From: Candidatus Methanoperedentaceae archaeon
GTDB lineage: Archaea > Halobacteriota > Methanosarcinia > Methanosarcinales > Methanoperedenaceae
DNA length: 7,575 nt
Direction of reading: 5' to 3'
Assembly: GCA_013331375.1 (NCBI GenBank)
Contig: DUGO01000246.1
Span: 1-7,575, forward strand
Part shown: positions 1 to 7,200 of the stretch, in pieces
Layout of the letters: every line of letters starts with the position of its first letter
How positions within the stretch are numbered: the first letter of the stretch is position 1
Program-made: the position numbers and the translations under genes
Notes under the pieces: generated by a model
Database searches by the model: none
What the model saw: the letters and a program-made list of their open reading frames with translations, nothing else
What the model was told of the DNA's origin: nothing

Positions 1-406
1 ATTTCCGCATACAATATTCTGACATTTTCTTACAGATGGTATTCTCCTTGTTAGAAAATCGGAAAGTCTTGTCTGGAAAACCGAGAGAATACGGATTTTT
101 GGAAGTATCTTTTTCTCTCTGGGTTTTCTGCCAAAGAACTCTTTTCACCGCTTTTGCCTTTTTCAGGCTTTCTCCCAGCGTCTTAAGACCTTTTAATAGC
201 CCCCACCACTCGAAATAATCCTGCGAATCCCCAAGCTCTCCCTTATCAAACTTTTTCTGGAATTCGGACGATGTCATGTGATACTTTTCTTCAAACTGTT
301 TTACTTCACTTCTCACCAGATTGATTTTTGATTCCAGCAGAATAATTTCCCTGTGGATTGAGTCCTTAATTACTGGCGCGACATCTTCAGATATGGCAAC
401 ATCCAT
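1..406 (-). CDS. Partial small helical protein, possible toxin-antitoxin partner (3' end off the window)
   Basis: Reading leftwards from the ATG at 406-404 there are 135 codons with no stop before the edge. The start is well fixed: an in-frame TGA lies two codons upstream (412-410), and no strong Shine-Dalgarno sequence is seen. The first 88 or so residues are charged and predicted helical: a heptad-like helix at about residues 13-42, then a conserved-looking core around residues 43-75 with the strings YHMTSSEF, KGELGD and DYFEWW. From memory this core resembles short archaeal proteins encoded next to DUF6516/TumE-type toxins, where the pattern 'MS-x-EF ... GE-x-GD ... D-x-x-EW' recurs. After about residue 88 the sequence becomes Lys/Ser/Asn-rich and no longer looks like that family; a +1-frame TGA lies exactly there (147-145), so a genuine extension or a frameshift are both possible. 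GC is about 40%, far below the neighbouring genes, suggesting a separately acquired gene. Function not proven. Confidence 0.6.
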   Translation of the reverse strand, partial: MDVAISEDVAPVIKDSIHREIILLESKINLVRSEVKQFEEKYHMTSSEFQKKFDKGELGDSQDYFEWWGLLKGLKTLGESLKKAKAVKRVLWQKTQREKDTSKNPYSLGFPDKTFRFSNKENTICKKMSEYCMRK

Positions 407-430
407 GCTTCATTTTATGCGGGTATCCAT

Positions 431-437
431 TATTAAA
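431..437 (-). promoter_or_regulatory. TATA-like box for the left-edge gene
   Basis: On the minus strand these bases read TTTAATA, placed 25-31 nt before the ATG at 406. In archaea a TATA box about 25 nt upstream of the transcription start would put that start at or next to the ATG, consistent with a leaderless transcript and with the absence of a clear ribosome binding site. The match is modest. Confidence 0.4.
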
Positions 438-469
438 CTTTGTGAACTATACCTGACTGCTATTCAGTT

Positions 470-487
470 TTCCTGATTCCTTCCTGA
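470..487. repeat. Short direct repeat between divergent promoters
   Basis: TTCCTGA occurs at 470-476 and again at 481-487, an 11-bp period, so both copies would face the same side of the helix. The pair lies between the two TATA-like boxes and immediately upstream of the pus10 one. Such spacing suits an operator, but seven-base repeats can arise by chance. Confidence 0.3.
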
Positions 488-493
488 GAAACC

Positions 494-500
494 TATTTTA
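494..500 (+). promoter_or_regulatory. TATA-like box for the pus10 operon
   Basis: TATTTTA lies 26-32 nt before the pus10 ATG, preceded by the A-rich GAGAAACC, which could serve as a TFB recognition element. The position predicts a transcription start close to the ATG, so the first message of the operon may be leaderless or nearly so. No purine-rich ribosome binding site precedes the ATG; the intervening bases are instead C-rich (501-513). Confidence 0.45.
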
Positions 501-525
501 CTCCCCTCCCCCCATTCCATGCCAG

Positions 526-1830
526 ATGACCATCCTCGACACCGCACGCAAGCTCCTCGGCGAAGGTCCCATATGCGACCACTGCATGGGGCGCCAGTTC
601 GCAAAGCTCTCCACTGGTCTTGGCAACCACGAGAGGGGCGCAGCCATCAAGCTCGCGCTTGCCATGCAGGGCGACCTTGAGAGAAAGGAGGGCGACGGCA
701 CTCTACTGGCGCAGCTTGCGCCCTGCAGCGCATACGCGAGAAAGAGCCTGGGCATGGAAGGGCAGGACGAGCCCTGCTGGGTGTGCGGCAATATCTTCAC
801 GAAACTTGATTCATGGGCTGCAAGGGTGGCGGATGCGCTGTCTGAATACGAGTTCAATACCTTCCTCATCGGCACGAAGCTCACCGGGCTGCTCGCCGAG
901 AACGAGGAGATAGTCTGGGCAGGGAGCGGCACGCTCTACGCAGAACCCATCAAGACAGAGCTCAACCGCGAGGTTGGCAAGCGCGTGGAAAAGCTCACGG
1001 GCAAGCGGGCAAACCTCACGCGCCCGGAAGTTGTCGCGCTGTTGAATCTTGAGGAAGAGAGGATAGACCTTGAGGTCAACTCCATATTCATAAAGGGCAG
1101 GTACAGGAAGCTTGTGCGCGGCATACCCCAGACGCGCTGGCCATGCAGGGAGTGCGGGGGCGCTGGATGCCCTCACTGCGGGTATAAGGGAAAGATGTAC
1201 GAGGAGTCTGTTGACGAGCTGATAAAGCCTGCAGTCGTCCGGGCTGCTGGGGCGGAGGATACCGCATTCCACGGCGCGGGCAGGGAGGACATCGATGCGC
1301 GCATGCTCGGCGACGGGCGCCCGTTCATTGTTGAGGCGCTGCGCCCTCGAAGGCGAAGAATAGACCTCAGCGAGCTTGCGCGCAGCATAAATGAGCATGC
1401 AGCAGGGAAGATTGAAGTGACGGGGCTCGGTTTTGCGACAGCAGGTGCGGTCGAGCGCCTGAAGGAGACACGGGTGGATAAGGTTTATAGGATGACAGTG
1501 GCATTCAATACACCGGTCACAGAAGAAAAGCTTAAGTCATCACTTGGCATATTGGGCGGAGCTACTGTAAAGCAGAGGACTCCCACCCGCGTACTGCACC
1601 GCCGCGCAGACCTTGAACGGATAAGGCAGGTGCGGCTTGCAGAACTTGAATCTATGGATGCGGCAGGCAATTCTGCCGTCATAACTGTACGATGCGAGGG
1701 CGGGCTGTATGTAAAAGAGCTGGTATCAGGGGACAGCGGCAGGACAATGCCGAGCCTTACCGGGCTTCTCGGGATACCTGCTGAAGTGAAAGAGCTTGAT
1801 GTCATCAAGGTAGATAGTCTGGAGGAATAA
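526..1830 (+). CDS. pus10: tRNA pseudouridine synthase Pus10
   Basis: 434 residues, a normal length for archaeal Pus10. The enzyme isomerises U54 and, in archaea, U55 in the T-loop of tRNAs; it works in the cytoplasm and needs no cofactor. The N-terminal half is the RNA-binding THUMP-containing region with a zinc site from two CxxC pairs (C17/C20 in CDHC and C84/C87 in CWVC). A second cluster, [12 protein letters not shown] at residues 207-218, gives four more Cys. The catalytic region begins at [12 protein letters not shown] (about 250-261); by alignment with the GRLD motif of other synthases D255 is the likely nucleophile, with D257 beside it. Family motifs that follow are RPF (265-267), Y321 in [17 protein letters not shown] (350-362) and [13 protein letters not shown] (395-407). 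The ATG at 526 places PICDHC where the family has it; the ATG at 519 is out of frame. It heads an operon with rpl21e and rpoF, an arrangement familiar from many archaea. Confidence 0.96.
   Translation: MTILDTARKLLGEGPICDHCMGRQFAKLSTGLGNHERGAAIKLALAMQGDLERKEGDGTLLAQLAPCSAYARKSLGMEGQDEPCWVCGNIFTKLDSWAARVADALSEYEFNTFLIGTKLTGLLAENEEIVWAGSGTLYAEPIKTELNREVGKRVEKLTGKRANLTRPEVVALLNLEEERIDLEVNSIFIKGRYRKLVRGIPQTRWPCRECGGAGCPHCGYKGKMYEESVDELIKPAVVRAAGAEDTAFHGAGREDIDARMLGDGRPFIVEALRPRRRRIDLSELARSINEHAAGKIEVTGLGFATAGAVERLKETRVDKVYRMTVAFNTPVTEEKLKSSLGILGGATVKQRTPTRVLHRRADLERIRQVRLAELESMDAAGNSAVITVRCEGGLYVKELVSGDSGRTMPSLTGLLGIPAEVKELDVIKVDSLEE
1821..1827 (+). promoter_or_regulatory. Ribosome binding site of rpl21e inside the pus10 end
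   Basis: GGAGGAA sits in the last codons of pus10, with the GGAGG core seven bases before the rpl21e ATG. Because the site is covered by ribosomes finishing pus10, L21e translation is probably coupled to it, or reinforced by ribosomes that have just terminated at the TAA at 1828-1830. Confidence 0.75.
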
Positions 1831-1832
1831 TA

Positions 1833-2126
1833 ATGCCAAAATCACACGGCACACGCAGGAAAACGCGCAATAAGCTTACAAAGACCGTACGCGAGCGAGG
1901 TCTTTCGCCGGTAAGCAGGGCAATTCAGGATTTTGAGAACGGGCAGAACGTCAACATAGACATAAACCCCGGCGTGCAGAACGGGATGCCGCATCCCAAG
2001 TTCCAGGGGAGGACCGGCAGGGTGATAGGTCAGCGGGGTCGCGCCTACATAGTTGAGGTCAGGGACGGCAACATGATGAAGGAAGTGCTTGTGCTGCCAG
2101 AGCACCTCACGCCCCAAAAGGATTGA
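1833..2126 (+). CDS. rpl21e: Large-subunit ribosomal protein L21e (eL21)
   Basis: 97 residues, the usual size for archaeal L21e, a protein shared by archaea and eukaryotes and absent from bacteria. It belongs to the 50S subunit and binds rRNA. The basic N-terminus ([16 protein letters not shown]) is the family signature. The middle, from about residue 36, gives the SH3-like barrel with the strings [14 protein letters not shown] and [11 protein letters not shown], and the end is [11 protein letters not shown]. It starts 2 nt after the pus10 stop with a strong ribosome binding site and ends 4 nt before rpoF, so the three genes are translated from one message. Confidence 0.98.
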   Translation: MPKSHGTRRKTRNKLTKTVRERGLSPVSRAIQDFENGQNVNIDINPGVQNGMPHPKFQGRTGRVIGQRGRAYIVEVRDGNMMKEVLVLPEHLTPQKD

Positions 2127-2130
2127 AATC

Positions 2131-2484
2131 ATGATAGTGAAGCAGGTGGTGGGCGAGGAGAACCTCACGCTGGCTGAGGTGAAAGGAATCCTTGACAATA
2201 CCAGGGCAGAGAGGGCAGGAGAGACAAAAGAGCTCGGGTATGAGCTTCGAAAGGCGATCGCGCACTCCGAAGCATTCGCGAAACTCGACCCGAAAAAGTC
2301 AAGAGAGCTGGTCAATGAGCTATTGAAGCTCGAGAAGATGAAGCCTGAAATCGCAATCAGGATAGCCGACATCCTGCCCCAGTCGAACGATGAGATTCGC
2401 GCCCTCTATGCCAAGGAGCGCTTCACGCTATCTGAAGACGACCTGAAGAAGATACTGGAACTCGCAATCGCAGCCCGAGCCTGA
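2131..2484 (+). CDS. rpoF: DNA-directed RNA polymerase subunit Rpo4 (RpoF)
   Basis: 117 residues, matching archaeal Rpo4, the homologue of eukaryotic Rpb4. With Rpo7 (RpoE, encoded elsewhere) it forms the stalk of RNA polymerase, which helps open complex formation and handles the emerging transcript. The C-terminal HRDC-like helical domain is visible from about residue 50: SRELVNELLKLEKMKPEIA, then RIADILPQSNDEIRALY and a final helix ending LKKILELAIAARA. I chose the ATG at 2131, four bases after the rpl21e stop, with AAGGA at 2118-2122 as a moderate ribosome binding site. A longer reading from the TTG at 2089 would overlap rpl21e and add residues foreign to the family. The order rpl21e-rpoF is widely conserved in archaea. 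Confidence 0.96.
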   Translation: MIVKQVVGEENLTLAEVKGILDNTRAERAGETKELGYELRKAIAHSEAFAKLDPKKSRELVNELLKLEKMKPEIAIRIADILPQSNDEIRALYAKERFTLSEDDLKKILELAIAARA

Positions 2485-2489
2485 CCGGG

Positions 2490-3758
2490 ATGTTCCTGCA
2501 GAAAGGGGTCACACAAAAGCAGTACATACTCGGAAGAAGAGACGCCAGCGTAAAAGAGGGCACTCTCAACATAGGGAGGTACCTGGCGCTTGATAAATCC
2601 ACAGGTTCTGACGTCTACATAGACGCGCTGCGTCCCCATGCGATGCTGATATGCGGGAAGAGGGGATACGGCAAGTCGTACACGATGGGCGTCTTAATCG
2701 AAGAGCTCGCATCCCTGAAAAGCGAGATAAGGAACAATCTTGCCTTCATCGTGATTGACACGATGGGCATCTTCTGGACCATGCGCCGCCCGAACACGAG
2801 ACAGGCAGCAGCCCTCTCAGGATGGGGCATCTCGCCCGAAGGCTTTGATGTCGAGGTATTCGTACCCGCTGGCAAAGTCTCCCAGTACGCCGGGCTCGGC
2901 GTCAGGTCTATCTCAATATCTGTGTCAGACCTCACGGGCAGCGACTGGTGCACGCTTTTCAACATCTCGCAGCTTGAGCCTCTCGGAGTCCTGCTTACCA
3001 GGGTTATTGAGCGCCTGCGGGACTCGCATACCTCGTTCTCGCTTTCCCGGATAAAAGAGGAAATCCTTGCAGAGCGGGAATCGGACGCGCTGTCGAGGAA
3101 CGCGGCAGCCAACTACCTGCGCGTTGCGGAATCATGGGGAATATTCGACAGGCAGGGGTTGCCTATCAGCGACCTTGTGAGAAATGGCGTGACAAGCATC
3201 GTAGACCTGAGCTCGCTCCCTGACCAGAACATCAGGGGCGTGGTCGTGAGCATACTGGGCAAAAACATATACGACGAGCGCATACGGGCGCGCAGGGCGT
3301 ACGAGATGCACGAGATGGGCGGGCAGGCACAGGGAGGCATTCCCATGACATGGATGTTCATCGACGAGGCGCATATGTTCCTGCCTTCCGGGCGCGCAAC
3401 GCCTGCGAGCAGCGTACTGATAAATGAGTGGCTAAGGCAGGGCAGGCAGCCGGGACTGTCGCTTGTCCTTGCAACGCAGAGACCGTCAGCCCTCAATTCC
3501 GAGGTGGTATCCCAGAGCGATATCATCCTGTGCCACAGGCTGACCGCACAGGACGACATAGCAGCCCTTGAATCCACCCGCCCGACCTACATGCGCGATA
3601 GCATAGGCGAGTCGATACGGAACATGGGCGATGAGAAAGGCGTGGCGTTTATTGTGGACGACACCTCGGAGAGCACGCACGTCGTCAGGGTGCGCCCCAG
3701 GAAGAGCTGGCACGGCGGGGATGAGCCCAGCGCCATGTCGAAGTCAGCGTCCCAATGA
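2490..3758 (+). CDS. HerA/FtsK-clan ATPase (DUF87-like), possible DNA translocase
   Basis: 422 residues. The P-loop is ICGKRGYGKSYT (54-65), a variant of the clan's GxxGxGKS. Walker B is WMFIDEAHMF (288-297), with D292 for the metal and E293 as catalytic base, followed by the polar motif ATQRP (328-332) and HRLTAQDD (349-356) carrying the candidate arginine finger R350. This set and order is that of the HerA/VirB4/FtsK clan of hexameric DNA- or protein-pumping ATPases. IDTMGIFW (89-96) recalls a recurrent uncharacterised archaeal subgroup. The first 45 residues are too short for a full HerA HAS-barrel; a reduced beta structure is possible. No membrane segment or signal peptide is seen, so it should be cytoplasmic. 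It starts 5 nt after rpoF without a good Shine-Dalgarno, suggesting coupled translation, and is followed by the small coiled-coil gene and smc. The substrate is unknown; a DNA translocase aiding chromosome handling is inference. Confidence 0.87.
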   Translation: MFLQKGVTQKQYILGRRDASVKEGTLNIGRYLALDKSTGSDVYIDALRPHAMLICGKRGYGKSYTMGVLIEELASLKSEIRNNLAFIVIDTMGIFWTMRRPNTRQAAALSGWGISPEGFDVEVFVPAGKVSQYAGLGVRSISISVSDLTGSDWCTLFNISQLEPLGVLLTRVIERLRDSHTSFSLSRIKEEILAERESDALSRNAAANYLRVAESWGIFDRQGLPISDLVRNGVTSIVDLSSLPDQNIRGVVVSILGKNIYDERIRARRAYEMHEMGGQAQGGIPMTWMFIDEAHMFLPSGRATPASSVLINEWLRQGRQPGLSLVLATQRPSALNSEVVSQSDIILCHRLTAQDDIAALESTRPTYMRDSIGESIRNMGDEKGVAFIVDDTSESTHVVRVRPRKSWHGGDEPSAMSKSASQ

Positions 3759-3793
3759 TCTCCTGTGCTTTTCGCTGCGTCAGGGGACAGTCA

Positions 3794-3802
3794 TAAATAT
3801 AA
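3794..3802 (+). promoter_or_regulatory. TATA box of the coiled-coil protein-smc unit
   Basis: TAAATATAA, inside the A/T-rich run ATAAATATAAAG, is a good archaeal TATA box and stands out in a GC-rich neighbourhood. Transcription would start near 3820-3828, giving a leader of roughly 20-28 nt that carries the GAGGAG ribosome binding site. It marks a new transcription unit after the ATPase gene. I see no clear T-rich terminator between 3759 and 3793, so read-through from the rpoF operon is also possible. Confidence 0.65.
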
Positions 3803-3834
3803 AGTAGTAATTCAAATAAAGCAGCAAATCACGC

Positions 3835-3840
3835 GAGGAG
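3835..3840 (+). promoter_or_regulatory. Ribosome binding site deciding the start at 3848
   Basis: GAGGAG ends seven bases before the ATG at 3848, an ideal distance. It ends one base before the in-frame TTG at 3842, too close to serve that codon, so the ATG is the start. Confidence 0.75.
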
Positions 3841-3847
3841 TTTGCAG

Positions 3848-4261
3848 ATGAGTGATACGAGGATGGATTCGAACAGTACAAGGGAGTCCCTCAAGAGGTA
3901 TGAAAGCGGGGACATAAACGAGCGGCTTTTGAAACTTGAGAAAAAGGTTGCCGAGCTTGGAGGCATGTATGATGGCATAATGAAAGAGCTCCTTGACCAG
4001 AAGTCGATAATCAGGACGCTCACGCCTCCCAAGCCAAGACCTGAGCTGCCCAAGACCCAGGTAAGCGTGAAAGAAATCAAGAAAGAGGAAAAGGCAAAAG
4101 ACGCAAAGAAGGGAACTCTCATTATTGCTACGGAGGAGCCGCCAAAGCCTAAAAAAGCCGAGGGGACAAAGCCGGTCAAGGATGCCAGGGAAGAGAGGAA
4201 AGGCGTCTCGGTGGTTGAGAAAAAAGAAGAAGGAGTTGAAATAATAGTAGCCAAGAGGTAG
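3848..4261 (+). CDS. Small coiled-coil protein with charged tail, encoded before smc
   Basis: 137 residues, no function recognised with certainty. Residues 22-58 (starting DINERLLKLEKKVAELGG) have heptad spacing of I23, L27/L28, L30, V34 and L37 and should form a short coiled coil, probably a dimer. From residue 59 the chain is rich in Lys, Glu and Pro (TPPKPRPELPK, then VKEIKKEEKAKDAKK) and likely disordered. Two short hydrophobic patches interrupt it, GTLIIATEE in the middle and GVEIIVAKR at the very end. There is no signal peptide or membrane segment. It has its own promoter and ribosome binding site, and its stop lies 9 nt before the smc GTG, so the two are co-expressed. A short coiled-coil protein directly before smc is, from memory, also found in haloarchaea (a family I recall as DUF7518); homology is unproven. 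A role as SMC-binding accessory is inferred from position alone. Confidence 0.75.
   Translation: MSDTRMDSNSTRESLKRYESGDINERLLKLEKKVAELGGMYDGIMKELLDQKSIIRTLTPPKPRPELPKTQVSVKEIKKEEKAKDAKKGTLIIATEEPPKPKKAEGTKPVKDAREERKGVSVVEKKEEGVEIIVAKR
4255..4260 (+). promoter_or_regulatory. Ribosome binding site of smc overlapping the previous stop codon
   Basis: GAGGTA lies ten bases before the smc GTG and overlaps the TAG stop of the upstream gene (4259-4261). The spacing is at the long end. With the GTG start this points to modest, translationally coupled SMC synthesis. Confidence 0.5.
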
Positions 4262-4270
4262 AGTTCTCAG

Positions 4271-7200
4271 GTGCATATCAAAGAGATAGAGCTTGTAAAC
4301 TTCAAGTCATTCGGTAAGAGGGTAAAGATACCTTTTTACGATGACTTCACCACGATTTCCGGTCCGAACGGAAGCGGAAAATCGAATATAGTAGATGCAC
4401 TACTGTTTGCCCTCGGGCTGTCCAACTCCCGGATAATGCGGGCTGAGAGGCTCACAGACCTTATTTTCAACGGGGACGGGGATAAAAAACCGGACTATGC
4501 GCAGGTAACCGTCCGCTTCGATAACACTGACCATGAGATGGCTGTTCCCGAGAACGAGGTCACGGTGACGCGCAAGGTCAAGCAGACCGAATCGGGCTAT
4601 TACAGCTACTATTACTTCAATGAAAAACCGGTAAGCCTGGCAGAGATGCATGCCCAGCTCGCTAAAGCCAAGATCACGCCAGAAGGCTACAATGTGGTAA
4701 TGCAGGGGGACGTGACCCGCATAATAGAGATGACGCCTGGTGAGAGGCGCAAGATCATAGACGAGATTGCTGGTGTTGCGGAGTTCGAAGAGAAGACCGA
4801 CAGGGCGATGAATGAGCTTGAGGTCGTGAGAGAGCGCGTGGAGCGCGCGGATGTCATAATCGCAGAGGTGGATGCCCAGCTAAGGAAGCTGCGGAGCGAG
4901 CGGGACCATGCCATAAAATACCAGACACTGCGTGACGAGAAAAAGAAGTTCGAGGGGTATGTCATCCTTGCCAGGCAGAGGGATGCGGTCACAGAGCTCG
5001 CCAATATAGGCAGGGAGATTGATGATAAGAAAAGCCTCACCGAAAGCCAGAGGGCAGCTCTTCTCGAAAAAGAGGCGGATAAGAGCAACACAGAGGCGGA
5101 GCTCGCATCAGTCAATGACCTGATAAAGCGCAAAGGTGAGGAGGAGCAGATACAGGTCAGGAAGGACATCGAGAGCATCCGGGGTGAGGCGTCACGATGC
5201 ACGGGCTCGATAGGGGTACTTGAGCGCGAGATAGCGGATATAGAGGCGCAGAGGCGCAAGAGCTTCGTTGAGATTGAGGGGCTGCAGGGAAAGATGGCGT
5301 CATTTGACTCAAGGGTGGGCGAAGAGACCCTCAGGAAAGAGAGCCTGCAGAAAGAGATGGAGTCAAGGAACGCAGAGCTCAGGATAATGCTCGCAAAAAT
5401 AGCTGACGTGGATGCGCGGTTCGCAGAGACAAGGAACCGGCTCGATACTCGCAGGGACGAGCTTGAGAAGGCAAAGAGCGAGAAAGCCGAGCTCATGAGG
5501 GAGAGCGACAGGCTGCTCGATGCTGCGAGGCGCAAGACCTCAGAGGCTGTGGATATCGAGTATGAGATAGAGGATGCCCGCTCACGAATAGATTCCGCGT
5601 CTGTTGACAGGAAGATGGCAGAGGATGAAATCGCAGCGCTTGAGGGAACGATAGCAGCAGCGCAAAAGGACATTGACGACCTGGAGAGCGGAAAAGTGCG
5701 CCTCAAAGCCGAGCAGTCCGAGATCGAGGCTGCACTGCATGCGCTCCAGCAGGAGTACGCCAGGGCGGATGCGCGCGTGCGGGCTGCGAAAGAGATGAGC
5801 TACAGCGGTGCTGTGGAAGCGGTACTGCAGGCGAAAAAGACCCGGGAGCTTGCGGGCATCTACGGGACCATCGCAGAGCTTGGAAAGGTGTCGGAGCGAT
5901 ATGCGGTCGCCCTTGAAGTCGCAGCAGGCGGGCGCATGCAATCGATAGTTGTTGACACTGATGAGGACGCTTCCCGGGCGATTGAATATTTGAAAGAAAT
6001 GAAAGGCGGGAGAGCCACGTTCCTGCCTCTTAACAGGATGGAACGGAAAGAGAAGCTCCCCGGTGCGCCGAAGGCTGCTGGAGTCATCGATTACGCCATA
6101 AACCTGATCACATACGATGAGAAGTTCGACCCAGCATTCTGGTACGTGTTCAGGGACACTCTTGTGGTTGACAGGCTTGAGAACGCAAGAAGATTCCTCG
6201 GTCGCGCCAGGATAGTTACCTTTGACGGAGAGTTGCTTGAGCGCAGCGGTGCAATGACAGGCGGGAACCTGAAGTCGAAGGTATCGTTTGCGGCATCTGA
6301 AAAAGAGACTCTCCTCAAGCTCTCCGAGAAGCTGACAGAGTACGACTCGAAGCGAAGCTCAATATTGAAAAAACTCGATACTGTGGAAGGTCATATCGCA
6401 GCCATGCGGCGCGAGAACTCAGAGAGCGAGGGGCAGATAGTGAAGGCGCGTGCCAGGCTGGAAGAGATAGCAAGCCGCGGCGAGCGCCTGTCCGAAGTCA
6501 TAAAATCGAAGCAGGATGCACTTGCAGAAAGCGAAAAAGCGCGAGCAGCAATAAAGGCAGAGATGTCAGCTGTCGAAGAGCGGATGGCTGCATCTGAAGC
6601 CGTGATTAAGGAAAAGCAGTCCGCTATCGATGCGCTCACTGCGCAGCTTGAGGGCTCCGAAGTCCCGGCGCTTAATGCGGCTGCTGATAAGATAAAGGGC
6701 GAGATCGAGCGGCTTGAAGGCAGGGTGAGGGATGTCGAGGCTTTTCTGAACGCGATACAGCTCGATAAACAGTACACGGATGCGCGGATAAAAGAGATGC
6801 GGGACAGGCTGGCAGAGCTTGACTCAAGAAAAGAGGAGAACAGGAAACGCATAGACGAGTCCAGGGCAGAGGCGGCGGCACTCGAAGCAAAGCTTGGGGA
6901 ACGGATGCAGAGGGAAAAGCAGCTTGACGGGGAGCTGGCATCGCTGCGGGCTGACCGCGACAGGATATCACGCCTCTGCGACGAGAAAAAAGACGCAGTG
7001 GAAAAGGCACGCGCCGGGCTTGCGAACGCGGAGAGGCTCCTGCTTGCGCTGTCTGCGACAAAGGACGCGCTTGTGTCACAGGTAGCGAGCCTGACAGCCG
7101 AGGTCGAGAAATACGGCATCGCGCCTGAGGATGAGCTCCCGCCGACAGAGACCATACGCACGCGCATCGAGTCCATCCAGGCAGCCATGGAAAAGCTCGA

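Noticed and set aside
36..218. Plus-strand open frame of 60 codons at the left edge
   Set aside because: It is antisense to the left-edge gene, whose start is better defined and whose residues show a family-like pattern.
464..476. Inverted repeat TCAG/CTGA as a possible hairpin or operator
   Set aside because: Four-base arms are too short to separate from chance, and no T-run follows.
811..1398. Minus-strand open frame of 195 codons within pus10
   Set aside because: It is antisense to a fully convincing Pus10 sequence with catalytic motifs and has no promoter or ribosome binding site; high GC makes such shadows common.
1484..1489. TTTATA inside pus10 as an internal promoter for rpl21e
   Set aside because: It is part of coding sequence for the conserved KVYRM stretch and lies over 340 bases from rpl21e; nothing else supports a promoter.
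2089..2130. Longer rpoF start at TTG 2089
   Set aside because: It would overlap rpl21e and add a Cys/Ser/Arg-rich stretch not seen in Rpo4; the ATG at 2131 fits the family start and spacing.
3842..3847. TTG start two codons upstream in the coiled-coil gene
   Set aside because: The GAGGAG site ends only one base before it, so ribosomes should use the ATG at 3848.
3812..4276. Minus-strand open frames with Phe/Leu-rich, membrane-like translation opposite the coiled-coil gene
   Set aside because: They arise from antisense of AAG/AAA/GAA lysine and glutamate codons; the plus-strand gene has a promoter, ribosome binding site and operon position.
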